A stretch of 64,000 nt of DNA from Xestospongia bergquistia (lineage: Eukaryota > Porifera > Demospongiae > Haplosclerida > Petrosiidae). The stretch spans positions 1,700,001 through 1,764,000 of the forward strand of contig OZ014420.1 of assembly GCA_963965975.1 (NCBI GenBank). The letters are read 5' to 3'. This document shows positions 14,001 through 25,300 of the stretch, piece by piece. How positions within the stretch are numbered: the first letter of the stretch is position 1; every line of letters begins with the position of its first letter. A program made the translations under genes and the position numbers. The notes under the pieces are model-generated. The model was not told the origin of the DNA and searched no databases. It was given only the letters and a program-made list of their open reading frames with translations.

Positions 14001-17000
14001 TTTTAAAAGAGAATTATGGCAATTTATTACTGAATATTTGAACTCACTTTTCTTTGATAGCATTCCTCAGGAGCCAACGACTCTAGACACACAAGACTAT
14101 ACTGGGTGCATAATTCCCTAGTAAAAGTATGAATTTATAAAAATTGGTGCATTAGCAAAAAGCTAAGTATAGAAATCTGAGAATGAGCAAATAGTACAAA
14201 TATATTAACCAATATTGTATTGATAACAGCTAGAAGTGTGTAAGTTCTTACTTTTGTTTCTCTTTAGGAGGTTTGAATTGCTCTCTCTCTGTCAAAAAAT
14301 AAAGGATTTGCTTTGCAACTAAAGACATTTTCTTTTGGAATGATGACTCATCTTCTCTATCATCACTCTCTCCCTTCCCTTCTGTCCCATCCTCCTCCTC
14401 CTCTTCCTCCTCTAGCTTGTTATCATCATCTTCACCATCAACATCTTCAGACAAAGATGGAAGCAGTTTTTTTCGTTTCAAAACACGAGTATATACTTTA
14501 CTCTAAACAAACTCCAGTATCAACATATCATATAATACTAATATTTACCTCTAACATTAATAGCTGTCCTGAACATCCTGGAGTGATAGAAGCTCCTGGT
14601 TCTGGATATGCTCCAAGAAGATTACACAGTGTTTTAGCTGAGAGTATAGTCATTTTGAAATGAGAATTAACTAATATTAAAGACTAGAGAACTAAATGAT
14701 CAAATGAATTGAATAATAAGTATGTACCTCATTAGACCACCATGTTACTTCTAAAGGGACTACTTTCCCAGCTGTGGTGAGTGTGTGTGTGTGTATGTGT
14801 GCGTGTGTGAGAGAGAGGGAGATATATCATCCATTTTAATTAATCAGTAAAGCATTATGTTCAGGGCTGTACTATACAAACTATTTATTTATTGTCATTA
14901 AATTACAAGAAACTTGTTTTTCATCAACCAATCAAATCGATCAGTAGGAAATAAAAAGCACATTTCAATCGCCCCTGACAGTACAAGTCCAACATCAACA
15001 GTAGACAAGAAGAACCTGCGCTCTGATCATGGCAACACTAGAAGCTAAACAAGTAAACATCAAGAGACACTTTTATTACTCCCATCTATTCTCTATATCT
15101 CTTTAGGTTACCCTGAGATCCAAACCAGATGTTCAGTTTAAAAAACCAATAACTCGACCTCATACTAGACAATACCTCAAAAATATCTCAAACAATCAGA
15201 CAACATCAGACAACACCACATCCATAAAGCATGATCAAATAACTAAAGATAAGGTACTAACTATTGGACAACAGCACAGGGAACCTACAATGGTAGTAGA
15301 ACCAGAAGACAATGGCCTAAAACAAGAAGAGAGTCCAATGGAAGTCGCAGATATAGCTCAGAGTTTCTCTCAAAAGTTGATCATATCAGCAGAAGTTGAT
15401 GAAGAAGAAAGACACAATCCTTTGACATGCTATGATTATATTCATGATATCTATCACTACCTCAAGGAAATTGAAGTAAGTTAGCACTACACACACTAAC
15501 CTATTATGTTTATAATACTATTTATAGCAAAATCCACACAAGTACAGTATATGTGAGCTTTAGGTTGTATAGAATTAGCTTTGTAAGGAAGACCTCTAAA
15601 CTATAGCTACCCTATTCTAATTAGTTATTACTGTCCTCAAAAAAAGTTATAGATCTCTCCCTTTCCTGCTAGATTCAATATCAATCTGATCCTAACTACA
15701 TGAAGAGACAACCTCATCTTAACTTTAAAATGAGGACAATTCTAATTGATTGGCTAGTCCAGGTTCACCAACGTTTCACTCTCACTCAAGAAACACTCTT
15801 TCTCACTATCTCTTACATTGATAGATACCTCACTGTAAGGATGAATGGATAGATGGATGGGTTGATGAAGTAGATGGGGACAATCACACAAATCAATGAA
15901 ATAACCTGTTCTCTCATATTTTCTAGTTTAAAGAGGTAGCAAGAGACAGGTTACAGTTAGTTGGTACAACAGCAATGTTCTTGGCTAGTAAATATGAAGA
16001 GATCTATCCACCAACTATTACTGATTTTGTCTTCATCACAGCTGACTCATATAGTATTGATGAAATAAAGGAAATGGAAAAAGATATGCTGAAAACATTC
16101 AACTACAAACTAGGATGTCCAATTCCAATACACTTCCTTCGAAGGTTCTCAAAAATTGCAAAGGTAACCATCCAAATTTTAACTTATTAAAGCACTAATG
16201 GCACAAAATTTTAGGTAACACCAGAGATGCATACAATGGCAAAGTATTTTCTTGAAATAATTGTTATGGATGCTACAATGTTGCCATATCGACCATCTCT
16301 ATGTGCTGCATCAGCAACGTATCTGACTATGAAACTACTTGATAGCACTAGTGACAGAAGCTGGGTAATGAGGTAGTATAGGAATGAGGTAGTATAGGAA
16401 TAAGAATTACAAGAGAAATGGAAATGAGGTTTTCCTGCAAATAATACTTAGCCACCAACAATTACATTAATGTAACTTTTCCATTTTTATTATATAGAAT
16501 GGCCTCCTAGTATATGTTAGTGGATATACTGAACAAGAGCTCTGTCCTATGGTCCAAAAACTTGCCAAACTGGTTTTACGAGTGCCCACTCAAAAACAAA
16601 AGGCAATACAAGAGAAGTATTCCACGAAACAGTTCCTGAAGATTGCCACACATCCATGTCTCTATGGCGATGAGATCAAGCAACTTGCAGCCTTGTATAT
16701 ATAATAGTTAGGATTTTAACACACAGTTAGGAGTATTTTAACCCTTTGTTCACAACTTTTTCTTACATTGGTTGCATACTCACCTTTACTCATTAATGTT
16801 TCAAACTCAAATGATGTCATAGTCATGTGACTCTCATGTGATCCAGGCTATTAAAATATATAAAAATAATACACATACAGAAATAGTTAGTATTGCTTAC
16901 TAATTCTTCTGGTAGCCATTTTGATTTCAAATGACACGATGGCAGGTCCCAGATACAAAGTTGACCAGAGAGACTTAAAGATGCAAGAGATGCTTCATTA

Positions 17001-19122
17001 GGACTAACAGCCATTGTGAATATCCAGTTCTATTAACAGTAGTATAGAATGTAGTAAGAATTACTAACTACTACTAATAACTATAGTACTTAGTACAACT
17101 AGTGAACATACTTCATTGAATTTCCTTCTATCAACAAAAGATCGCAAGCTACCTCTTTTTAACTGAAAGAAAACAAAATAATATTTGAAATGTAGTATTC
17201 ATGTTGCAATGAATTACCTTCTTCATTTCATTACCAGGAGCAGGAATTAAATAAGGTGACTCTGTGTCTAATCTCCAACAACTAACTAATGGAATATCTA
17301 AATAGACATAACAAAATCAAGTAGTATCTATAGACTACAATATATTTTAATGGATAAAACATAATATGGCCTACTCCCAAAGTATACATTTAACACACAC
17401 AAGTTATTAGCATTATAGTTAGTGTACTTACCATGTTCTTCTTGGTCATCACACCATCCTGCTATTATTAATAGATTGTGTTGTGAGATGTATTGAATAG
17501 CTCCAATACCATACGGACAATAGTTTAATAGACTCACTGAATGCAACATCATGTGACTATCATGTGACCTAAAAGAAGTGGCATTTACATTAGAAACTAT
17601 GCTAAACAATTCCAGTATAAATAGCCCGAGATTGTAGTCTGTAGTTTTTATTATTGCAGATATTCTTACTTTATTATATATGTTGTTACATTAGCTTGAT
17701 ATGTGGTTACCACTAGTAGTAAACTACCAGGTGGATCAGTATTGGAAGGAGGTATAAAGATCATTCCAGAGACAGCAGTCATTAACAATGACACATCAGT
17801 TGTTGGACTCATATTACTAACATCAGATAATGTATGTAAGAGACTCCCATAACAATCATAGATAAAGATTTGACCTTTGCTGTAAAAGAGAAAAGAAGGA
17901 TAATTTTGAAGTTACTCCAAAATATACTACTGTCTGTGTGTCTTTCTGACTACATTGTTTATCAATCTATCCATTCATCCATCTAGCTGTCCATCCATCC
18001 ATTTAGTTGTCCATCCATCCATCCATCTAGGATTATGTGTCAATTCATTCTACCTATTTGCATAAGCTAGTATTTTTCCTTGAGGATCCCAAACAGCTTT
18101 ACGCCATTGAGGTTGAGAATCTAAAGATACTAGACATACAACAAAAGGAACATATATATATATATATAGTACTAATATTACTATTGTTATTAAAGGAGCT
18201 AGAACAATAGACTTATATAGTAATATACAATAGTGTAGTACCTTTAATAGTTCCCTTAATTGAAGTAAATCCATCAAAATTAGATCTGAAATATATAGAC
18301 AAATGGATGAATGGGTACTTGAATGGATTTAGGGACAAACAGATGGATGAAATAATGGATTAATAGATACACAGAATAGTAATAGACAAACAGATACACA
18401 TACATATAAATGGACAGCTTTTTTAGATGATATACCTTATCTCAATTTGGTCATCTTGAAGGACAGCTAAATGGTATCCATTGTTACTCAATATAAGTTG
18501 CCATGGCAACCGACTACCCACTAAGTCTGACAAAACAGAAGGAGGTTGAGTTGATAGACTCAGTAGCCTACAAAATGAACAAATTAAAAACTAGTTTTAC
18601 AAGTCAAACTGGTTTTCACCGGGTGGGACTCTTGATTAATGTCACAATAAACCAACCAATAGCTAGAATATAGGATGGCGGGGGCAAGATAGAGAGAGAG
18701 AGAGAAACACACACAGAGAAATATTCAAATTAACATACATACATAAATTATTATAATAATTGCATACCTTGTAGTAACATTGTTATCATCTTCCACAATG
18801 ACTTGTAATTGTTGTCACTCTAAATTAAAACAAAATAAAGCATATCTACTTAATCCAATAACTAACAGTGCAATTAATATAGTAATATATATAGTAATAA
18901 TTATTATGATCATATCTGTTACGAGTATGTTATCAACATGTCATATTTCCTGCACTTAAAGTAATTTCCACGTGTAAGTCAATGTATTGTAGTTAGTATA
19001 GTCAGTACTCTTACCAGTAATGTAGCTGTCTCTGGCCATTCTTGTGGGATAGAAAGATCATAGAGGATACGGTCCTCTTCCTTTGGTATGTTATCTTTCT
19101 CCTTCTCGTCTTTATCTGCCAT
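4439..19122 (-). CDS. NBAS: NBAS: WD40-like N-terminus plus Sec39 domain, NRZ tethering complex subunit
   Basis: NBAS is a subunit of the NRZ (NBAS-RINT1-ZW10) tether for Golgi-to-ER transport and also acts in nonsense-mediated decay. The start at 19122 gives [10 protein letters not shown], then [17 protein letters not shown], which matches the human N-terminus. Collinear matches continue: [18 protein letters not shown] (WD-like region), [10 protein letters not shown], an acidic stretch at 14248-14481, [72 protein letters not shown] and a C-terminus with [11 protein letters not shown] ending in GFFS. It is split into dozens of short exons with introns mostly of 40-100 bp. The one large intron (14772-16783) contains the cyclin B gene on the other strand; joining its flanks restores [15 protein letters not shown] in frame. 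Exon edges were read by eye, and some small exons were not resolved. ULK3 ends 108 bp upstream. Confidence 0.9.
6127..6265. repeat. GA-rich tract (CT-rich on the NBAS strand)
   Basis: This impure purine tract made of gga, aga and gag units lies in an NBAS intron. On the NBAS strand it is a long pyrimidine run ending in ctag, directly before an exon, so it is the enlarged polypyrimidine tract of that acceptor. Confidence 0.8.
9070..9161. repeat. (AG)n microsatellite abutting an NBAS 3' splice site
   Basis: About 45 nearly perfect AG repeats. On the NBAS strand they read (CT)n followed by the acceptor cag at the exon edge, with exon sequence beginning AAATCTTGAATC. Confidence 0.9.
9785..9815. 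repeat. (AG)n microsatellite before an NBAS acceptor
   Basis: A short pure AG array. On the NBAS strand it reads (CT)n, then ttacttag at the exon edge, so it serves as the polypyrimidine tract. Confidence 0.8.
11003..11082. repeat. (AG)n microsatellite before an NBAS acceptor
   Basis: A pure AG array of about 70 bp followed on the NBAS strand by pyrimidine-rich sequence and ctag at the exon edge near 10990. It is the same arrangement as at 9070 and 9785. Confidence 0.85.
11790..11930. repeat. Degenerate (CCAT)n/(CTAT)n intronic repeat
   Basis: Imperfect tetranucleotide repeats of the catc/ccat type inside an NBAS intron. They are related in sequence to the arrays at 12226, 17955, 19625 and 23465. 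Confidence 0.75.
12226..12545. repeat. (GGAT/GAAT)n tetranucleotide array in an NBAS intron
   Basis: About 320 bp of imperfect ggat, gaat and gagt units with higher-order repetition. It begins directly after the donor of an NBAS exon (gtatgtcaat on the gene strand) and ends shortly before the next acceptor, so it makes up almost the whole intron. The long open frames seen through it are repeat artefacts. Confidence 0.9.
15029..16704 (+). CDS. G2/mitotic B-type cyclin, nested in an NBAS intron
   Basis: Six exons (15029-15052, 15107-15475, 15673-15834, 15927-16163, 16215-16364, 16498-16704) all join in phase 0 to 382 residues. B-type cyclins activate CDK1 for entry into mitosis. The N-terminal region holds RQYLKNISN, a full RxxLxxIxN destruction box for APC/C-driven degradation. 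The cyclin box is clear: [45 protein letters not shown] and [15 protein letters not shown]. The C-terminal cyclin fold includes [16 protein letters not shown]. Length is near that of animal cyclin B. A CCAAT motif lies about 100 bp upstream of the ATG, as is common for mitotic cyclin promoters; that it works here is inference. The gene lies wholly within NBAS intron 14772-16783 on the opposite strand. It could be cyclin B or B3; the MRTILIDWL motif and D-box favour cyclin B. Confidence 0.92.
17955..18035. repeat. (CCAT)n-type intronic repeat
   Basis: Imperfect ccatccat units in an NBAS intron; the same family as the arrays at 11790 and 19625. Confidence 0.7.
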
Positions 19123-19230
19123 TTTGAATTAGCGTGATTATGAATATTACAAAGAGTTAAATAATGTTCACGCCCACAGTAATAATTACTATTATTGAAT
19201 AAAAACAATATAATATGTTGATGGTATGGT
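19123..19230 (-). promoter_or_regulatory. ULK3-NBAS intergenic gap, likely NBAS promoter
   Basis: Only 108 bp separate the ULK3 stop from the NBAS start on the same strand. A CACGCCCAC box at about 19162-19170 is the only GC-rich element. The NBAS promoter must lie here, or overlap the ULK3 3' end, or the two genes are co-transcribed. Confidence 0.45.
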
Positions 19231-22200
19231 TTATTGAACTTGACATTCTGAAATATTTAAAATAAATAAATAAATAAAATATGATCATTTAAATAATATT
19301 AACTTACTATCAGTGACTGTACTCTTAAAACTATTACCAGAATTACTAGATGAATGATTAAATTGAGGGACTCGTTTCTATAATAATAAACTTAATATAA
19401 ATACAGCGGTCTTATGATTACGAATATTATAATTAAAGGGTCTGGACCCTATATACCCACCTCAATTAATACATTTAGCTCTTCTGCTCTTTGTAAATAA
19501 ACTTGTATCTATAATCAGATAATAAACACTTCATTATAATAATAGTAATGACTTCATTTACCTCTGATGCTATTAACTTCCTTCTCTCTACAATTTCAGT
19601 TGCTAAAAATATTGAAGAGTTTTTATATTATCAGTATGTCTATCAATCCACTCAACTCAACATCCACTTATCCAGTTATCCATCCATTTAACCAAGTATC
19701 CATTTATCCAGTCATCCATACATTCAACTCAGTATCCATTTATCCAGTCATCCATACATTCAACCAAACATCCATTTATCGTCATCCATCCATTCAACCC
19801 AGCATCCATTTATCTATTTATTTATCATTCATACTTTCTATTAAAGGTAATAACTTTTCTACAGCTTGTTTATATATTTCTAATGCTCTGTTATATAAGT
19901 GACGTTGTTCATATCTATCTGCTCTTCCTGCTAGTTCTAAAGCTTCTTGTAAAGCAGGACAATCTTCTTGCATCTCATCTAAAGAAAAAAATAACAGTTA
20001 GAGAAAGAGAGAGAGAGAGTAGATAGACTATATTATAGCATACCTAATACTTTCTTGGTGCCTTCTCCTGATTCACGTAATGATGGTCTGTGAGATTTCA
20101 ACATAACTTTTAACTGTTCAGCTCTCTCAATATATTGTTCCATCTTATTAAACAATAAATTAGTTTATTGGATGTAAACTAATAGTAAATAAATCACCAT
20201 TTGTTTCAATCTTTCTCTCTTCTCATGATTCTCTTCATCTACATATAAAAATAAGTACATAACATTCCTAATGTGAACTATCACACAGACACACAGACAC
20301 ACACACACACACACACATACATACACACAGACACACACACATTCTAGAGCAGGTAAAAAATAGTCAAGAGCTTGACAGTAATAATTAACAGCAGAACTGA
20401 TTTTTCCTTCAGAGTCTTTGACAACAGCTTGTTTTACTAACTCCCTCTACAATAACACAAAATGTTGTTATATATCATATAATATACAATACAATAACAC
20501 AAGATGTTATATATCATATAATATACAATACAATAACACAAAATGTTGTTATATATCATATAATATACAATACAATAACACAAGATGTTATATATCATAT
20601 AATATACAATACAATAACACACAATGTTGTTATATATCATATAATATATCATATAATATACAATACAATAACACAATATGTTATATATCATATAATATAT
20701 CATATAATATACAATACAATAACACAATATGTTATATATCATATAATATACAATACAATAACACACAATGTTGTTATATATCATAAAATATATCATATAA
20801 TATACAATACAATAACACAATATGTTATATATCATATAATATACAATACAATAACACAAGATGTTATATATCATATCATATAATACATACTGCTTTGTGT
20901 AGTGAGTCAGGTGCAGGCATATGTTCAAGATCAATATAAGGATGATTAAAAAAGTCATCAAATGATATTCTACAAGCTGGATCTCGTTGTAATAATCCCT
21001 CCAATATTTGTCGACATTGTAACGATATCTCTGGTACTGGAGGAATCTAGAACAATGAAAATATAATAAAGAGAATTATATGAGTTAAGGACAGTTATTA
21101 CAAGTATAGGAGCTTCTTCTAAAACTTTTAAATGAAGTTCTTCAAGTGTGTCGGATGCAAATGGTGCAACACCAAATAGAGCCTCTAATAGAAAGGAGAG
21201 TACAAAATGCATTGATCTTTAGAACATGCTCTTTATGATGTAAACTATCACAATTTACCATATAAAATGATGCCTACAGACCACAGGTCAACTTTAGCAT
21301 CATAAGGTTTACCCAGCATGATCTCTGGTGCCTTAAGAAATCAACTTGATCACATGATAACCACATGATATCTTAATACCATGTATAAAGGAGAACCTCT
21401 GAAATTTGCAGCGCTGTCTTCACTTTGCATTAGCTGAGCCATACCAAAGTCTGATGAGTTATAATTTCATAGTCTTAAAAGGTAATACACTTACCTCCAA
21501 TCTTGAGGATGGGCTTTGGAGGAGCTGTCAACAATAAGTTCTGTGGTTTTAAGTCCATGTGCGCAATTCCTTTAGATCTTAAAAATTGGAGAGCAAGTGC
21601 TACAATAAAGATCATCATTAAGTCAATGCTAATCATATGACTATCATGTGATTGAGATATCAATAGTAAAATGATTTTTACCTAATTGTCTCAGAAATCG
21701 TCTCGCTGTAGTTTCTTTGAGAGTTTGTCGTGAGTGAATAAAATTAGAGAGATCTCCACCGCCACAATACTCCATTATAAGAAATATGTGATCAGAATTC
21801 CACTAGACAGAGGGTTAAATAATGACTCTAACTATATAATTTACTATTTTCAGGCCTTTTACTGTACATAAGCTATACAGACTTCATATTACCACAAATA
21901 TATATACCTCAAAGTCTAAGAGTCGAACAATATGTCTGTGTTCAAGCTCCTTCATGACTTTAATTTCAGTGAACAAATTCTCTGCAGATCGAGATGTCAG
22001 TCTCTTCCTCTCAATACATTTTACAGCTACAATCTCTCTATTGTCCTAAAACGAGGGAGCAGTGAGCCTTAGTAATTGAAATCATAGATAGTAGATACTA
22101 TCTATGTTGAAATGAACTCATGAAATTATAACTGTCTACCTTTTTGATGGCTTTGTAGACTGTAGCATATGATCCTGACCCTAATGCTTCTGAAAGAATC

Positions 22201-22286
22201 AAGCTCTCTGGACGTGGTAATGTATCTTTTGGACCACCCTTTGAAGTAATGGGTCGTATTGATGCAGATGCCATCCTTGTCGCCAT
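19231..22286 (-). CDS. ULK3: ULK3-like serine/threonine kinase with MIT domains
   Basis: ULK3 is a kinase of the ULK/ATG1 family acting in Hedgehog signalling, autophagy and the abscission checkpoint; its MIT domains bind ESCRT-III. The start [10 protein letters not shown] at 22286 leads to the glycine loop [12 protein letters not shown], the VAVKC lysine motif, [13 protein letters not shown] (catalytic loop, Met where HRD kinases have Arg; human ULK3 also lacks this Arg), DFGMAQ and GSPLYM with an APE-type segment. The end of the kinase domain reads [18 protein letters not shown], as in human ULK3. An MIT-type repeat ([21 protein letters not shown]) follows, then a second MIT-like region and a short tail TDKCQVQ, like the human SSCTLQ end. 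Introns are short except for repeat-filled ones at 19625 and 20450. The gene is divergent from its neighbour at 22389. Confidence 0.9.
19625..19830. repeat. Higher-order (ATCC)n-type repeat in a ULK3 intron
   Basis: Blocks of about 39 bp (atccatttatccagtcatccatacattcaac type) repeat four to five times, built from ccat/cca units. Confidence 0.75.
20282..20342. repeat. (CA)n microsatellite
   Basis: An imperfect acacac/acag/acat run in a ULK3 intron. Confidence 0.8.
20450..20888. repeat. Tandem repeat of about 37-50 bp filling a ULK3 intron
   Basis: The unit combines atatcatataatatacaat, acaataacacaa and atgttgtt segments and occurs about ten times with length variants. The array starts at the acceptor of the MIT exon (20449) and runs to the donor of the kinase-end exon, so nearly the whole intron is repeat. 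The open frames of 122 and 174 codons across it are artefacts of repeat periodicity. Confidence 0.9.
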
Positions 22287-22388
22287 TACAAGTCCTATGA
22301 CTTGTATGCCGAGTCAGCCACGCTTTGGCCACGCCCATTAATATTATTTTGGTAATTATAGGGTTATCCTCTAGTTAGGTGTCTAACA
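22287..22388. promoter_or_regulatory. Head-to-head promoter of ULK3 (-) and the Lys/Ser-rich gene (+)
   Basis: Start codons of the two divergent genes lie 102 bp apart. The gap contains GGCCACGCCCATTAATA at about 22328, a KLF/Sp1-like box joined to an AT-rich motif. The core CGCCCATTAATA also occurs beside the SEPHS2 start (about 47758-47769). Confidence 0.6.
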
Positions 22389-25300
22389 ATGGATGAACCC
22401 TCGTTGGCAATAAGGATTTTTGTAGATCACAGCAACAGGAAGTTTATAGTGCGTTCTGATACTTGTGAATGCAACCAAAAATAATTTTCCTTGTTTATGT
22501 AGGTCATCATTCAAACTTGCAAGACAATACTTGAATTGAAGAAAGAAATTATTAAGGTTTTCAGATCCATTGCTAAGGACAATCCTCATAGTTCCACTTC
22601 CAGGTAACAGTTAAATTGTGTATGGAAATGAACAATGTGATTTTTTTGGTGAAAGCTTAATTGACCAATCACTAACATATATACCAAGTATTATATAAGA
22701 ACTATGTGGACTTTAAATGTTTTAAGTGGTCTCTTTAATACCTGATATTGATTAATTAGAATGTATCACTTATTGTAGCATTTAAATATTCTAGCTTAAA
22801 TTTTGTGGTAAATTAATAATTTGATAATAACAATTCTACATTATAAATATAAACATTTTTTCCTATAGTTTTGATATCCAGTCCTTGCACTTGTATTTTG
22901 TTAACTATTATGAATTATGCGATGAGTATTATGTATCAGATGTTCTCTATGATGGAGCTACCGTGACTACAACCCCACCTCCTAGTACAACTGAAGCTGA
23001 CCGATATTCACAAACATCATACATAAATCAATGGGCTTTAAGGTATGCTTTAAAATGTACTGCCATTTATGTGTAATCTGTTTAACATTATATAATATAC
23101 ATACATTGTCATTTAGTCTTAGAATGCATATAATAAACTCTGTTGTGCATTTATTCATTATGTATTTCCAACACATTTTATTGCTGGAATCTAGTGGAAT
23201 CTTATTAGCCCAAACTTGATATAACTCTTTAATTCTATTCACCATTATCATGATGTAATGACTCCTATTACATATTAAATTTACTAATTCTATTACTCTA
23301 TTGTTTAAGTCATCTGACTAGGATACAGTTTTACATTTTAAAGTTAATATTTAATATGCATACATTATACATGGGCAGATTATGCTGGAATAATTTTTGG
23401 AATAATAGGGAAGTATGGGAACTAAGAATTATTGTGACAGATACTAATCAATGCATGCCATACATTGATTATTATCTGTCTCATTGATTCATTTATCATT
23501 GATCCATTCATCCATTAATTGATTCATTTATCCTATTAATTAATTCCTTTATTGATTAATTGATCCATTCATTCATTAATTGATCCATTCATCCATTAAT
23601 TGATCCATTCATCCATTAATTGATCCATTCATCTATTAATTGATTCACCTATTTATTTATGTAGGCCAATACCATTTCAATATTTTCCATTAAATATGGG
23701 GGCATCATCACTATATAATCCATATGTACATACCAAATTATTGCCAGTAGGTTCATAAAATACAACTATTATATTAATGATAACTTGTGTCTAGACATCA
23801 ACTTTATCATCCTATGATACAATGGGGACATCAGCTCTAAGACAACCAGAAGAAAGTGCACAAAATTCTGGAACTATTAATAACTATGTAATTTCTCATA
23901 TTACTGATAGCAACAGCTTATCAACACAACATGTTGATACTTCTCAGGATTTAATCTCCTCTAACACACACCAATCTACATCTGAGGCCACTGACCACCA
24001 AGAGAATGCTATCAGACCATCTGTCACTATAAATTCAGGAGAAACTCTTACTGATGTACCATTATCCTCTATATTGACTTCTCCTCCTACTATATCTACC
24101 AATGAGGAAGTTTATGTTAATGTAACAGGCACAGATGATGACCCTTTTCTATCTTCTTCTGATGACATCAATCCACCACTCTCTAAAAGACAAAAAACAG
24201 AAGATAATTCCACAACAAAAAGCGCAAATCCCTCCAAACCAGATGACAATGAGAAGTCCTCTAAAGTTAGCTCAAAACCAAAAGAAATAAAATCATCAAA
24301 AATTAAAGACAAGTCATTAAAGGATATTCCTTCAAAAAAAGAGAAGTCAAAACACAAAACAAAACAACCAAAGAAAAGCAAAAAAACTAAAACCCAAACT
24401 AGCAAGACTCAACTTAAAAGGAAAGAGAAGGAAGAGTCAAAAGAGTCCAAAACTGATCAACGAGTAAAACAAAAAAAGAAAATACATTTTCAGTCTGATT
24501 CCCATACTGCTTCTTTAGACACTGCTGGGAATGAGACCGGTGCTGCACAATCTATTGTTGGTAAAGCTGACTCAAGTAGTCATGAGATTTCAACTGCTGC
24601 TACCCCTACTGTGACTCCACCCACTCAAACAGTACTATCATCATCAGATTGGCTTAGCAGTGATGAAGAAGAGGCCCAAGAAAATAATAAAAGGAGCAAA
24701 TCTATTAGCAAATCTAGTTTGAAAGTAACAGCTACTAAATCCACATCTAAAATAGCAAAACCTTCATCAACTGTTAGTCCTAAAATGACATTATCATCTG
24801 ATAGTAGCAGTGATGATGACGATATTCAACAAACTTTTACTACTGCTATCCCTATTATGACTCCACCCACTCAGACAGTACTATCATCATCAGATTGGGT
24901 TAGTAGTGATGAAGAGGCTCAAGAAAATAATAAAAGGAGCAAATCTACTAGTGAATCTAGTTTGAAAGTAACAGCTGCTAAATCCACATCTAAAATAGCA
25001 AAACCATCATCAACTGTTAGTCCTAAAATGACACTATCATCTGATAATAGCAGTGATGATGACGATATTCAACTAAATAATAACAAACCTACAACAAAAC
25101 CCTCTAATACTCATTCAACTGTCAGCAATAACAAAAAAACAGTAACACAAAAGAAGAAACCAGTTGCTAAACCAACATCTTCAAAAAATCCTCAAACAGC
25201 TGCTTTAACACCTGCTTTTATCTCTGACTCCTCCTGGGTCAGTAGTAATGATGATGAAAAATCAGTTCCTGCTAATGAATCAGTGAGTCAAGATAAGAAC

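Noticed and set aside
20418-20961. Open frames of 122 and 174 codons on both strands with YNIQYNNT- or YCIVYYMIY-type repeats
   Set aside because: They come from a tandem repeat filling a ULK3 intron; both strands are open at once because the unit lacks stops.
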